Below the pieces are notes generated by a model. It was not told the DNA's origin, did not search any database, and saw only the letters and a list, made by a program, of their open reading frames with translations. From positions 62,001-126,000 of the forward strand of contig NZ_JAAONZ010000015.1 in assembly GCF_011602365.1 (NCBI RefSeq): 64,000 nucleotides of DNA, in the 5' to 3' direction. The position numbers were made by a program, and so were the translations under genes. This document shows, piece after piece, positions 1-7,816 of the stretch (positions within the stretch are counted from its first letter, which is position 1; every line of letters starts with the position of its first letter). This stretch comes from Pseudomaricurvus hydrocarbonicus. Lineage in GTDB: Bacteria > Pseudomonadota > Gammaproteobacteria > Pseudomonadales > Cellvibrionaceae.

Positions 1-2
1 GC

Positions 3-176
3 GGGCACCCCGCCATCAGTGTGCCCATGGGGATATCACCGGGGGGGCTGCCCATGGGGTTGCAGCTGGTTGGCCAGCGTGGTGCAGACAGATCGCTGAT
101 TGAGCTGGCACAATGGTTTGCTGATACTGCGGCCGGACAGTGCCCGCTGGATCCTCAACAATTACTGGCCTCGTAG
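3..176 (+). CDS. Amidase family protein, C-terminal end (cut by window edge)
   Basis: Only the last 57 residues lie in the window; the reading frame is open to the left edge. The visible part has the amidase-signature C-terminus: GHPAISVPMG, then GLPMGLQLVG, then a helix with LIELAQWF. The same pattern ends the complete amidase-like gene at 55050-56498, so the two may be paralogues. The catalytic Lys-Ser-Ser residues would be upstream and cannot be judged. It lies 46 bases before the enoyl-CoA hydratase-like gene in the same direction and may share its transcript. The family assignment is fairly secure, the substrate unknown. Confidence 0.75.
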   Translation, partial: GHPAISVPMGISPGGLPMGLQLVGQRGADRSLIELAQWFADTAAGQCPLDPQQLLAS

Positions 177-222
177 CCGCCGGCGAGTGACTCCCGCCAT
201 TAAAGACTGTAAGGAGAACTTC

Positions 223-1005
223 ATGAGTGGCGCCATCAAAACTCACATTGAAAACCACATTGCCTGGCTGACCATTGATCATGAAGCCAAGCGCAACGCC
301 CTGACTCAGGTGATGTGGCGTTCTCTTGACGAAGCTCTCAAGCACTTACAGCAGTTGCCCGAGGTGCGGGTGTTGGTGGTTCGGGGTGCTGGCGACCAGG
401 CGTTCAGTGCCGGTGCGGACATTAAAGAGTTTACCGAGATGGTATCAGCGCCGGATAAACTGGCGAGCAATAACCGTTTGATACAGCAGGCTCAACAATC
501 CCTGCAAACATTTACCAAGCCCACCATTGCCATGATTCATGGAGCCTGTGTGGGTGGGGGCTGCGGACTGGCGTTGGCGTGTGATTTTCGTCTGGCGGCG
601 TCCAGCGCGCGGTTTGCCATTACCCCGGCCAAATTGGGATTGCTCTATAGCAAGGCCGATACCCGACGTCTCTACAACCTGGTCGGTCCGGCTGCCTGCC
701 GGGAGCTGCTGTTTACCGGTACCTCCATAGACGCTGACAAAGCCTTACGCGTCGGGCTGGTGAATGAGGTCCACGAACAAAACACCCTGCTGGATCGTGT
801 CACCCGCTTTGCCGGCGAGCTGGCGACAGCCTCACAGTATTCCCTTCGCGGCATCAAACAGCTTTTGGCCAGTCTTGAAGGACACGGCAACCTGGACGAC
901 GACCAGCTACAAGGGCTGTTTGACGATGCCTTTAACGGTGAAGACTGTCGAGAAGGCTGCCAGGCTTTTCTGCAGAAGCGTCCGCCGCAGTTTACGTATT
1001 CGTAG
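223..1005 (+). CDS. Enoyl-CoA hydratase/isomerase family protein lacking both catalytic glutamates
   Basis: A 260-residue crotonase-fold protein. The CoA/oxyanion-hole segments are clear: SAGADIKEF near residue 62 and GACVGGGCGLALACD at 107-121. Against classical hydratase the two catalytic glutamates (rat Glu144 and Glu164) are replaced by Gly115 and Ala136, so it is unlikely to be a standard hydratase. Other reactions of the superfamily (isomerase, decarboxylase, hydrolase) remain possible. The start is set by AAGGAG at 211-216. An FNR-like box follows the gene and belongs to the next transcript. The lower-pathway CoA genes nearby suggest an acyl-CoA ester substrate (inference). Confidence 0.85.
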   Translation: MSGAIKTHIENHIAWLTIDHEAKRNALTQVMWRSLDEALKHLQQLPEVRVLVVRGAGDQAFSAGADIKEFTEMVSAPDKLASNNRLIQQAQQSLQTFTKPTIAMIHGACVGGGCGLALACDFRLAASSARFAITPAKLGLLYSKADTRRLYNLVGPAACRELLFTGTSIDADKALRVGLVNEVHEQNTLLDRVTRFAGELATASQYSLRGIKQLLASLEGHGNLDDDQLQGLFDDAFNGEDCREGCQAFLQKRPPQFTYS

Positions 1006-1037
1006 CAGCACATATCCCTTCCCCATGAATCACCCTC

Positions 1038-1051
1038 TTGATGATTGTCAA
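1038..1051 (+). promoter_or_regulatory. FNR/Crp-like box TTGATGATTGTCAA
   Basis: All eight arm bases match TTGA-N6-TCAA. It lies 70 bases before the start at 1122, in the short gap after the enoyl-CoA hydratase-like gene. It is the same motif found before many upper-pathway genes here and is a likely target of the Crp/FNR-type regulator at 32481-33173 (inference). Confidence 0.6.
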
Positions 1052-1121
1052 AGTGCCTGCCGCGCAAGAATGAGACACTGATAAGCATCAATAACGAAAT
1101 AAAGTTGAAGGAAACCAGGTT

Positions 1122-1850
1122 ATGGCGAGGAACGGTTACCGCACGTTGCGGGGCAAGCTGAAATACACCAGCAAAAAGCCTGAGCGCATGAATGAAGAAC
1201 GCGGTCGTGAATATTTTACACTCACTCAACAGCCGGATGGCGTAGATGTGTTGCTGGCTCATTGCGAAATTGATGATGCTCCGGCTGTCATTCGTGATGT
1301 GACCCAGGCACTGGATCATCAGACCTCAGCACCTAAAGACTGTTCTGTGCGACTGACTGTCGGTGATCGTTTCGAAGGCAGTGGCTGGTTCCGTTTTGGC
1401 AAGCAGGTTGTCGAGTGTGAAACCCTGAACTGGCGCGATGGTCGCATTAGCCAACGCATTGAAATTGATGAGCCGATACGCTGGATGCAGTGTCATCCCA
1501 TTATTGGCGATGGTCTGATGATGAAACTCTATGACCTTAGCCAGGGACCGGGTAAACAGCGTTTTGACAATATGATGTTGTCTTCACCGGATCATCGCGG
1601 GGCTACGGGGCCGATGCTGTTTCCCATCGGGTTTTCTCTGGTGTATATCGGCGAGGAAGAAATTACTGTAGAAGCGGGCACCTTTAAGGCGCGTCATTTC
1701 CAGGTGACCGATACCGCTGGAGAACTACCGCAGGAGCACCCGCCTTATAATGTCTGGGTTACCGCTGACGATGATTACCTGCTGTTGCGAGCCGGTGCCG
1801 AGGGCTATATGCAAACCCACTATGAGCTGGCTGAATTGACGATCGAATAG
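1122..1850 (+). CDS. Unknown beta-rich protein, 242 aa
   Basis: I do not recognise this family with confidence. It has no signal peptide or membrane segment. The sequence alternates short hydrophobic and charged stretches typical of beta-barrel/sandwich proteins and has a late YIGEEEITVEAGTFKARHFQ segment, vaguely like DUF3108-type proteins. AAGGAAA precedes the ATG. A perfect FNR-like box lies 70 bases upstream, so it probably belongs to the same regulon as the tetrapyrrole genes. It could be a ligand-binding protein for a hydrophobic or pigment substrate; this is a guess from context only. Confidence 0.6.
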   Translation: MARNGYRTLRGKLKYTSKKPERMNEERGREYFTLTQQPDGVDVLLAHCEIDDAPAVIRDVTQALDHQTSAPKDCSVRLTVGDRFEGSGWFRFGKQVVECETLNWRDGRISQRIEIDEPIRWMQCHPIIGDGLMMKLYDLSQGPGKQRFDNMMLSSPDHRGATGPMLFPIGFSLVYIGEEEITVEAGTFKARHFQVTDTAGELPQEHPPYNVWVTADDDYLLLRAGAEGYMQTHYELAELTIE

Positions 1851-1865
1851 CTTGAGTTGAGGCAT

Positions 1866-1889
1866 GGGTACCGCTCGCGTGCGGTACCC
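1866..1889. terminator. Stem-loop between convergent genes
   Basis: A perfect 9-bp GC-rich stem GGGTACCGC/GCGGTACCC with a 6-base loop sits between the stops of two convergent genes (1850 and 1899). No T-run follows on either strand, so simple intrinsic termination is uncertain, but the position fits a bidirectional transcription barrier. Confidence 0.5.
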
Positions 1890-1898
1890 TGCAGGGTG

Positions 1899-2267
1899 TT
1901 ATATCCGCGACAATTCCTGCTCAATTTCACTCAAGTCATTGTTGCTCTGGCAATGTTGTTGTTCCTCCAGGGCTTCTTTTTCCTGTTGCACAACCCGGAG
2001 AATGCGGGCGATATATTCCTGCTGTAATAAGCCTCGGGCTTCGGCCTGATCGCTGTCTGGGGTGAAGGTCTCGATCTCGTCTTGTGACAACAGACCTTTT
2101 GCTTCCAGCAAGCGTTCAAGGGTGTCGAGTCTTTCACGGGTAACGGCGAGTTCACCCGCTACCGCCATGAGTATGCTTAACAAGCGTTCGTTGTCGCTGT
2201 CAGCGAAAAATTGCGGTCGCTTGCCCTTGGCTTTGGTGCCGGCCAGTTGCAGGTAGTCCAAGCTCAT
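1899..2267 (-). CDS. Unknown small alpha-helical protein, 122 aa
   Basis: Not recognised. The sequence is charged and helical with leucine-rich heptad-like stretches (a segment with ERLDTLERLLEAKGLLS near residue 46 and a Glu/Gln-rich C-terminus), suggesting a coiled coil or oligomeriser rather than an enzyme. The start at 2267 is chosen because AGGAG lies about six bases upstream; an upstream in-frame ATG would overlap that site. It follows the methyltransferase gene by 38 bases on the same strand, so the two are probably co-transcribed and may be functional partners. Confidence 0.65.
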   Translation of the reverse strand: MSLDYLQLAGTKAKGKRPQFFADSDNERLLSILMAVAGELAVTRERLDTLERLLEAKGLLSQDEIETFTPDSDQAEARGLLQQEYIARILRVVQQEKEALEEQQHCQSNNDLSEIEQELSRI

Positions 2268-2305
2268 AATCATCTCCTGATTCTTTTGTTCGCTCGTTGA
2301 GCGTG

Positions 2306-3505
2306 TCACTTGCTGGCGACGTAGACATTCCAGGCCGGTTTACGGCCGTAATCTTCACCGTCATTGGCTTCTGTATCGGCAGCGCTGGGAAAAATGTTTT
2401 TATCCACCACAGCATGCAAACCAATGGTAGTCATCTTGTCGCGAGCAAAACCAGCGTTTTCCATCACTTCAAATACATCAATGTCGTGCATGGTGCCCCA
2501 GAAGGGTTCGTTGTTGTTGTGTGTATCCCAATCGCGCATAAACTGCTCGAACAATGACATCTCATCGGTGTACTGTGGCTGTTCCACATGCAGCACCTTG
2601 CCGCCGTCTGCCAGCAGGCGGTGCGTTTCCTGGATGATGCGTGGCAGTGATTTTGATGACAATTCGTGCAGGAACATACAGGTAATGATCAGATCGAAGC
2701 TGGCGTCGGCATAATCCAGTTGTTCGGCATTGGCCTGGCGAAAGGTAATATTGTTGACGCCGAGAGATTTAGCGCGCGCATGGGCGTAACGCAACACCGG
2801 TGCGGCAACATCCACGGCCACTATCTCGGTATCCGGAAAGGCCTGGGCGATGGGGACGATGTTATGGCCCACGGTTGAGCCGATATCAAGAATGCGTTTT
2901 GGCTTGAATCCCTGTGTTGCTTGTTGTTGCAGCCATTCAACAATGGCCTGGCCGCCGCCGTCGCTGTACTGACCAAGCATGCCGGCGGTGGTGACAAAAA
3001 TACCGGAATCGTAGTTGGCCCCTACGGATACATCCTCTTCACAATACTCGGTGTAATAACAGCCTGGCATACAGTGAATGTCCACAGCGCTGACATAGCG
3101 GGGGACAGGTACCGAATCATCCAGCAACAATTGTTTGGAGCCTTCGTTCAAGGCTTTGGCGGCCTGATTCAATTCATCCCATTGTCGATAAACCATACTG
3201 CGGCCGTTTTGCTGTCGCATTTCCATGGTGTTGCGACGCAAGGCACTCCAGATTTGGTAATAGGGGTCGCGTTCCATCAGTTTTCGGATTTCGCGACGGT
3301 CCTGTGGCGGGCGTCCCTGCGCTTGCTGAAGCGTGGGTTCTACGCGTTTGTCGTAGGCAGTCTTGACGCCCGGCAACACTTCATGTGACAGGTGAATGTT
3401 CATGTTGGTGAGGAAGTTATAGCGCGCAGTTTCGTCATGCGTCGCTTTGGGAAATACCCCGTGTTTACCAACCACATTCCAGGGGGGGGGGACCATTTTG
3501 CTCAT
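2306..3505 (-). CDS. Class I SAM-dependent methyltransferase with long N-terminal extension
   Basis: A 399-residue protein. Roughly the first 190 residues are of unknown type. A Rossmann methyltransferase domain then begins at about residue 200: motif I RILDIGSTVGHNIVP, acidic ribose-binding EIVAVDV, then NAEQLDYADASFDLI and MFLHEL. Such enzymes transfer a methyl from SAM; the acceptor cannot be read from sequence. The start at 3505 has AAGGAGCAAGGT just upstream. Codons 5-8 contain a run of ten C (G on the given strand), a possible slippage site. The divergent promoter region upstream holds an FNR-like box at 3643, so expression probably follows the tetrapyrrole regulon. Confidence 0.85.
   Translation of the reverse strand: MSKMVPPPWNVVGKHGVFPKATHDETARYNFLTNMNIHLSHEVLPGVKTAYDKRVEPTLQQAQGRPPQDRREIRKLMERDPYYQIWSALRRNTMEMRQQNGRSMVYRQWDELNQAAKALNEGSKQLLLDDSVPVPRYVSAVDIHCMPGCYYTEYCEEDVSVGANYDSGIFVTTAGMLGQYSDGGGQAIVEWLQQQATQGFKPKRILDIGSTVGHNIVPIAQAFPDTEIVAVDVAAPVLRYAHARAKSLGVNNITFRQANAEQLDYADASFDLIITCMFLHELSSKSLPRIIQETHRLLADGGKVLHVEQPQYTDEMSLFEQFMRDWDTHNNNEPFWGTMHDIDVFEVMENAGFARDKMTTIGLHAVVDKNIFPSAADTEANDGEDYGRKPAWNVYVASK
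3482..3491. repeat. Homopolymeric G tract (10 bases) at 5-prime end of methyltransferase gene
   Basis: Ten consecutive G on the given strand, encoding Val-Pro-Pro-Pro near the start of the methyltransferase. Tracts of this length can change length by slipped-strand mispairing and would shift the frame at codon 8. It could also be an assembly-sensitive position. Confidence 0.7.
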
Positions 3506-3642
3506 ACCTTGCTCCTTGAGCCACTGTGTTTGCCTGGCATGCGCTGACCATTCACGGTCGGCTTGGCCGGAGTATGCACTTTGTCTCGGTAACAATAATT
3601 GTGGGAATGCTGTCAGTGTATGAACACATCGCCGTGTTGCCC

Positions 3643-3656
3643 TTGATAATTGTCAA
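3643..3656 (+). promoter_or_regulatory. FNR/Crp-like box TTGATAATTGTCAA
   Basis: All eight arm bases match TTGA-N6-TCAA, and the 14-mer is identical to the box before the Rieske gene (33605). It lies between the divergent methyltransferase (start 3505, 137 bases away) and VOC-protein (start 3749, 92 bases away) genes and could serve either. Confidence 0.65.
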
Positions 3657-3674
3657 AAGACTTTTGGGGCGGAC

Positions 3675-3724
3675 TGATATATTGAACCGAAAGAACCAGT
3701 ACATTGAACCGAAATAACCAGAGT
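3675..3724. repeat. 22-bp tandem direct repeat preceded by TGATATATTGA
   Basis: Two adjacent copies of ATTGAACCGAAA(G/T)AACCAG occur at 3681-3702 and 3703-3723. The first is entered through TGATATATTGA (3675-3685), an 11-mer that recurs exactly in the palindromic operator at 4669-4690. The element lies just downstream of the FNR-like box and before the start at 3749, so it is a candidate binding site for a second regulator. Confidence 0.5.
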
Positions 3725-3748
3725 CGGATTTTTCCGACGGAGATCGTG

Positions 3749-4639
3749 ATGTCAGAACCAGAAAGCTCGGTGTTGGGGCCCTCCTGTTTGAGCACCATTT
3801 GCTGCCCGGATGTGGCGGCAGTGGTCGAGGATTATTGTCACTATTTGCACCTGAAGGTTGCCGCTACGTCCATCGTAGATGAGCTGTTGGCTGAATTTTG
3901 GCAGTGCCCAGAGTTGGTTGGTGCCAATATGACCGTGCTGGCCAACGCCTGCGGTGAACCCTGGTTGAGATTGGTGGAGGTTAAGGGCATTGAACGCTTG
4001 GCGCCTCTCAAATACCACGGCTGGATGGCACTGGAGGTGTTGGTTGAGAATGTTGATTCGCTCATTGACGGCTTGACGGCTAGTCCATTCAAGATATTGA
4101 GACCGGTGGCCAATCTGGAGTTGTCTGACAATATACGGGCCTGCCAGGTCGAAGGCCCCTGTGGAGAAGTGTATTACTTTACCCAGATCAAGGGCGATGT
4201 CCCGCCGTTTGATTTGCCCCGTGCCCGCTGTGTGGTGGATCGCCTGTTCATCCCGGTTCTGTGTGCGCCCGATCGGCAGGCGAGTCAACGTTTTTACGAG
4301 TCCTTTCCGGGTACAAGTGGGTTGGCATTTGATACCAAAATTACCGTCATCAATCAGGCTTATGGCCTGCCTTTGAATCAGCAGCACCCGGTTGCAACCC
4401 TAATGCTGCGCGATCAATGCCTGATTGAGATTGACGAAATTGACGCTGCCTTAACACCGCCTGCGGCTTCGATGCGGGCCAACATAGCCAGCATCGGTTT
4501 TGAAGTGGACGATCTCGATGTCCTCACTCTTGACTGGCTGAGTCCTCCCAGAAAATTGGCGGCCTTACCCTATAGTGGGCGGCGGGTCGGACTTGCGCGC
4601 GGACCCGCCGGCGAGTGGTTAGAGTTGATTGAACGCTAA
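3749..4639 (+). CDS. Two-domain VOC (glyoxalase/dioxygenase) superfamily protein
   Basis: A 296-residue protein with two vicinal-oxygen-chelate-like halves. The first covers about residues 10-150 and contains WLRLVEVKG followed by YHGWMALEVLVENVDSL. The second covers about 165-296 and ends RGPAGEWLELIE, whose Glu is a typical metal ligand. VOC enzymes include extradiol dioxygenases, glyoxalases and epimerases; the exact reaction is not identifiable. The start at 3749 is preferred over 3704 because CGGAGATCGTG precedes it and the upstream ATG lies inside the direct repeat. The neighbourhood suggests ring cleavage or epimerisation of a pyrrole- or maleimide-derived compound (inference). Confidence 0.7.
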   Translation: MSEPESSVLGPSCLSTICCPDVAAVVEDYCHYLHLKVAATSIVDELLAEFWQCPELVGANMTVLANACGEPWLRLVEVKGIERLAPLKYHGWMALEVLVENVDSLIDGLTASPFKILRPVANLELSDNIRACQVEGPCGEVYYFTQIKGDVPPFDLPRARCVVDRLFIPVLCAPDRQASQRFYESFPGTSGLAFDTKITVINQAYGLPLNQQHPVATLMLRDQCLIEIDEIDAALTPPAASMRANIASIGFEVDDLDVLTLDWLSPPRKLAALPYSGRRVGLARGPAGEWLELIER

Positions 4640-4668
4640 TAGCCGGCATTAGCGTTATTTCACACTAA

Positions 4669-4690
4669 AATGATATATTGACATATCATT
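4669..4690 (+). promoter_or_regulatory. Palindromic operator AATGATAT-N6-ATATCATT with overlapping promoter
   Basis: Eight-base arms AATGATAT and ATATCATT are perfectly inverted around ATTGAC. The centre overlaps TTGACA (4679-4684), a consensus -35, with TAATTT at 4701-4706 as a plausible -10 (16-base spacing). This places a dimeric repressor site on the promoter of the operon starting at 4752. No obvious TetR, GntR or MarR gene is in the window, so the regulator is unknown. Confidence 0.6.
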
Positions 4691-4751
4691 ATGATTCTAG
4701 TAATTTTTAATAATACATTCCTTTCATCAAACCCAAAAAAGTGAGGCGATC

Positions 4752-5066
4752 ATGTCGATGATTGTGGTGCTGTTCAACCTGAAACCCGGTGTGTCTGTAG
4801 AAGCCTATGAAAACTGGGCGCGCCAGAACGATATTCCCTCGGTGAATGCACTGGCTTCTGTCAGGCAGTTTGATGTCTTGCGTACCACCGGACTGATGGG
4901 ATCCGATGCCCCCGCGCCGGTTCAATATGTGGAACTTCTGGATGTCAGCAGCCTGGAGCAATTGGGCGCAGACGTTGTCAGCGAAACCATGCAGCGTATA
5001 GCCGGTGAATTTCAACAGTTCGCGGACAATCCACAATTTATTCTGACTCAGAATATCGCGGATTAA
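4752..5066 (+). CDS. RedY/HapK-like dimeric alpha/beta-barrel protein
   Basis: A 104-residue protein starting IVVLFNLKPGVSVEAYENWA, with a central YVELLDVSSLEQLG and a C-terminal FADNPQFIL. This is the pattern of RedY/HapK-type small proteins, first named from prodigiosin (tripyrrole) clusters, within the dimeric alpha/beta-barrel fold. The biochemical role of the family is poorly defined. It is the first gene of a six-gene operon (4752-9535) and lies directly behind the palindromic operator at 4669. Association with an imidase and pyrrole-like chemistry fits a role on a pyrrole-derived intermediate (inference). Confidence 0.65.
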   Translation: MSMIVVLFNLKPGVSVEAYENWARQNDIPSVNALASVRQFDVLRTTGLMGSDAPAPVQYVELLDVSSLEQLGADVVSETMQRIAGEFQQFADNPQFILTQNIAD

Positions 5067-5102
5067 TCCAATCATATTGCACATAAACGGCAGGAGAACA
5101 GC

Positions 5103-5945
5103 ATGGCCAGGTACGAAGAATTGATGGGTAAAGTCGCGGTCATCACCGGTGCCGGTCGCCGTGCGGGGCTGGGTGAGGCAATGGCGAAACGATTGGCGGC
5201 GGAAGGTGCCAAGGTGGTGATTACCGACCTGGGCCAGGCTCAGGGTGAATTGTTACCCGCTAATGCCATTGGTGGCAGCGATGAAATGCAGCAGATTGTT
5301 GACGACATTCATGCTGCAGGTGGTGAAGCCGCCGCTTTTGTCTGCAACGTATTAAACCCTGAGGACGTCAAGGCTGCCGTGGATTTTGCCATCACCACTT
5401 TTGGTGGGCTCGACATTTGGGTCAACAATGCCGGCGTTGGTTACTTGATGAAGCCGATTCTGGAGATGGAGCCAGCGGAGTGGGACACCGTGTTGAATGT
5501 GAATTTGCGCGGTACGTTTTATGGCATCAAATACGCGGCTGCACAAATGGTGGCACAAGGACGTGGCGGTCGAATCATTAATATTGGCTCCCAGGCTTCC
5601 AAGTCGGCGTTTGCCCATGCTTCTGCCTATACCACATCCAAACATGGCATGGTGGGCTTGACCCGGGTAGCGGCCCAGGAGCTGGGTGAACACGCTATCA
5701 ACGTCAACACTATCTGTCCGAATCACGTCACCACTGGGCTTGGTGCCTGGCAAAACAGCCATTTTTCCCAAGTGACGGGTAAAGGGGATGATAAATACAT
5801 GCAGGACATGAAAGCCCGCATTCCATTGGGTCGTCCTGGTTTGCAAGAAGATGTGGCTAAAGCTTGTGTGTTTCTCTGTTCAGACGAGGCCGCCTATATC
5901 ACTGGTGAGTCGATGAATGTTTCCGGCGGTGAAGAATATCACTGA
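5103..5945 (+). CDS. Short-chain dehydrogenase/reductase
   Basis: A 280-residue classical SDR. The NAD(P) site is VAVITGAGRRAGLGEAMA near residue 11, followed by the structural NNAG motif (WVNNAGVG), the catalytic Ser in NIGSQASKSAF and YTTSKHG with the catalytic Tyr and Lys. The insert between the glycine motif and the next strand is longer than usual. It presumably oxidises or reduces a hydroxyl/carbonyl group in the lower pathway. It sits 36 bases after the RedY/HapK-like gene and 49 bases before the imidase-like gene, with AGGAG before the ATG. Confidence 0.9.
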   Translation: MARYEELMGKVAVITGAGRRAGLGEAMAKRLAAEGAKVVITDLGQAQGELLPANAIGGSDEMQQIVDDIHAAGGEAAAFVCNVLNPEDVKAAVDFAITTFGGLDIWVNNAGVGYLMKPILEMEPAEWDTVLNVNLRGTFYGIKYAAAQMVAQGRGGRIINIGSQASKSAFAHASAYTTSKHGMVGLTRVAAQELGEHAINVNTICPNHVTTGLGAWQNSHFSQVTGKGDDKYMQDMKARIPLGRPGLQEDVAKACVFLCSDEAAYITGESMNVSGGEEYH

Positions 5946-5994
5946 CAGCCGTCTTCAGCTGCCGAAGTTTTAAATACAACAGGATAGATCAGCT

Positions 5995-6879
5995 ATGTCT
6001 CAAGTTCTCAGGTGGCCGAACGCGGCACGATTGGCGTTATCGATCGTGGTAAATGTGGAAGAGGGATCGGAAAGTACCATCCTTGACGGCGATCGTGGCC
6101 CCGAGCCAGTGGATGAACTGGGTGTTACCCTGAAAAAGCCGCTGCGCATGCACGCCAATGAAAGTAATTACGAATACGGTATACGTGAGGGCTGGCCGCG
6201 CATTCACCGGTTGTTACAGAAATACAACATCCAGGCGACGTTTACCGCTGCAGCCGTGTCGTTGGAGCGTGCCCCCGAGATTGCTCAAGTCATCCGCGAA
6301 GAAGGCCACGAAGCCTGCTCCCATGGTTACCGCTGGATGCATCAGTTTTTTATGAATGAAGACCAGGAACGGCAGTTTATTCGTGACGCCGTGGCGTCAA
6401 TAGAGAAAACCACCGGCCAGCGCCCATACGGCTGGTTAAGTCGCTACCTGCACACCGACAACACCCGTCGACTGCTGCAGGAAGAGGGATTTCTTTATCA
6501 TATGGACGATTACAGTGCTGATGCTCCTTTCTGGGGAGCGGTGGAAAACTCCAGTGAACCCATGGTGATAGTGCCCTACGCGCTGGACTCCAACGATATG
6601 AAGTTCTGGACGTCACCCTCGCTGACAGCGGAAGACTGGCTGCAGTACGCAAAGCGTACCTTTGATGTGTTGTACGAAGAAGGTGCGGATACTGCCAGGA
6701 TGATGTCGCTGGGATTGCACCTGCGCATCATTGGTCGACCGGGCCGCATCTGGGCTCTGGAAGAATTTTTAAAATATGCCACCGCCCACTCGGACGTCTG
6801 GATCACTACCCGCAAAGCTATCGCTGATACCTTTGTCGAGCAGGCTGGCGACAAACGGGTGCGTCCTTCCCTGCGTTAA
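5995..6879 (+). CDS. PuuE/cyclic imide hydrolase-like polysaccharide-deacetylase-fold protein
   Basis: A 294-residue NodB-fold hydrolase of the PuuE type (metal-independent allantoinase, cyclic imidases) rather than a true polysaccharide deacetylase. The typical start LALSIVVNVEEGSE replaces the deacetylase TFDDG motif; EGHEACSHGYRWMHQ follows near residue 103. The family hydrolyses cyclic ureides or imides to open-chain half-amides. Beside a CitE-like lyase, CoA-transferases and LeuCD-like enzymes, a maleimide or alkyl-maleimide (the classical pyrrole oxidation products of chlorophyll and haem) is an attractive substrate; this is inference. Family call strong, substrate unproven. It is 20 bases from the next gene. 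Confidence 0.8.
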   Translation: MSQVLRWPNAARLALSIVVNVEEGSESTILDGDRGPEPVDELGVTLKKPLRMHANESNYEYGIREGWPRIHRLLQKYNIQATFTAAAVSLERAPEIAQVIREEGHEACSHGYRWMHQFFMNEDQERQFIRDAVASIEKTTGQRPYGWLSRYLHTDNTRRLLQEEGFLYHMDDYSADAPFWGAVENSSEPMVIVPYALDSNDMKFWTSPSLTAEDWLQYAKRTFDVLYEEGADTARMMSLGLHLRIIGRPGRIWALEEFLKYATAHSDVWITTRKAIADTFVEQAGDKRVRPSLR

Positions 6880-6899
6880 TTTCTGATTGAGAATTTGAT

Positions 6900-7739
6900 A
6901 TGACTTATCAACCCAGACGCAGCTTGCTGTTCGTGCCGGGCAATCGACCTGAGCGTTTCACCAAGGCGATCGCTACCGGTGCTGACATGGTGTGTATCGA
7001 TTTGGAAGACGCGGTATTGCCAGCAGATAAAGTGCAAGCGCGGTCTCATGTACTGGCGTTTTTGCGACAGCCGGGGGGCGCTTGTCAACGGGTAGTGCGT
7101 GTCAATCAGGTCAGCAGTATGTTCGGTATTGATGACTTGCAGGCAATTGCCGCTGACGCCAATCAACCCGACATCATTATGCTGCCTAAGGTGGAATCGC
7201 CTGTTGATATCGAGCGGGCCGAGTCCTGCCTGGGCAGTGCTCAGATTCCTCTTATTGCGCTGATTGAAAGTCCGCGCGGCCTGCTCAATGCGGATGCCAT
7301 CGCTGCAGCCAGCCCAAATGTAACCGCCTTGATGTTTGGCGGTGCTGATTTTTCGGCAGAACTGGGGGGCGACATGTCCTGGCAAGCTATGTACCACGCC
7401 CGCAGTCATTTGAGTACCGTGGCCTCGGCCCATGGCATGGATGTGATTGATGTGCCGTTTCTGGATGTTCACAACCAAAACGGCTTGCGCGAAGAGTGTC
7501 AGCGTATCCGGTCGATGGGATTCAATTGCAAGTCGGCCATACACCCGGCACAGATTGATGTCATTCATGAAGTATTTACGCCTTCCGAAACACAAATCGA
7601 AAAGGCTAAACGTATCGTCCGAGAATTTGAGAATTCTCAGGGTGGTGCGGTACTGGTGGATGGTAAATTAGTAGACAGACCGATCATTTTACTGGCTGAA
7701 AAAACCCTGGCTATGGCCAAAGCCCTGCAATTGGCCTGA
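6900..7739 (+). CDS. CitE/HpcH-type CoA ester lyase (citramalyl-CoA or malyl-CoA lyase-like)
   Basis: A 279-residue CitE-like protein: RRSLLFVPGNRPERF at the N-terminus, CIDLEDAV, metal-ligand segment MLPKVESP and ALMFGGADFSAELG, and the C-terminal KSAIHPAQID typical of the family. Members cleave (3S)-malyl-CoA, citramalyl-CoA or citryl groups to acetyl-CoA or propionyl-CoA plus an oxo-acid. With class III CoA-transferases and LeuCD-like genes downstream, it probably cleaves a substituted malyl-CoA formed from a dialkylmaleate (inference). It is 20 bases after the imidase-like gene and co-transcribed. Confidence 0.85.
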   Translation: MTYQPRRSLLFVPGNRPERFTKAIATGADMVCIDLEDAVLPADKVQARSHVLAFLRQPGGACQRVVRVNQVSSMFGIDDLQAIAADANQPDIIMLPKVESPVDIERAESCLGSAQIPLIALIESPRGLLNADAIAAASPNVTALMFGGADFSAELGGDMSWQAMYHARSHLSTVASAHGMDVIDVPFLDVHNQNGLREECQRIRSMGFNCKSAIHPAQIDVIHEVFTPSETQIEKAKRIVREFENSQGGAVLVDGKLVDRPIILLAEKTLAMAKALQLA

Positions 7740-7816
7740 CGCGCCAGGTTGCACACATTTAACCACTGTCGTTCGGAGCCGATGTTGCCACCGACGAATG
7801 ATTACAGGAGAGCCCC

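Noticed and set aside
672-1319. Long minus-strand open frame across the enoyl-CoA hydratase-like gene
   Set aside because: It is antisense to a clearly homologous gene and has no ribosome site or recognisable product.
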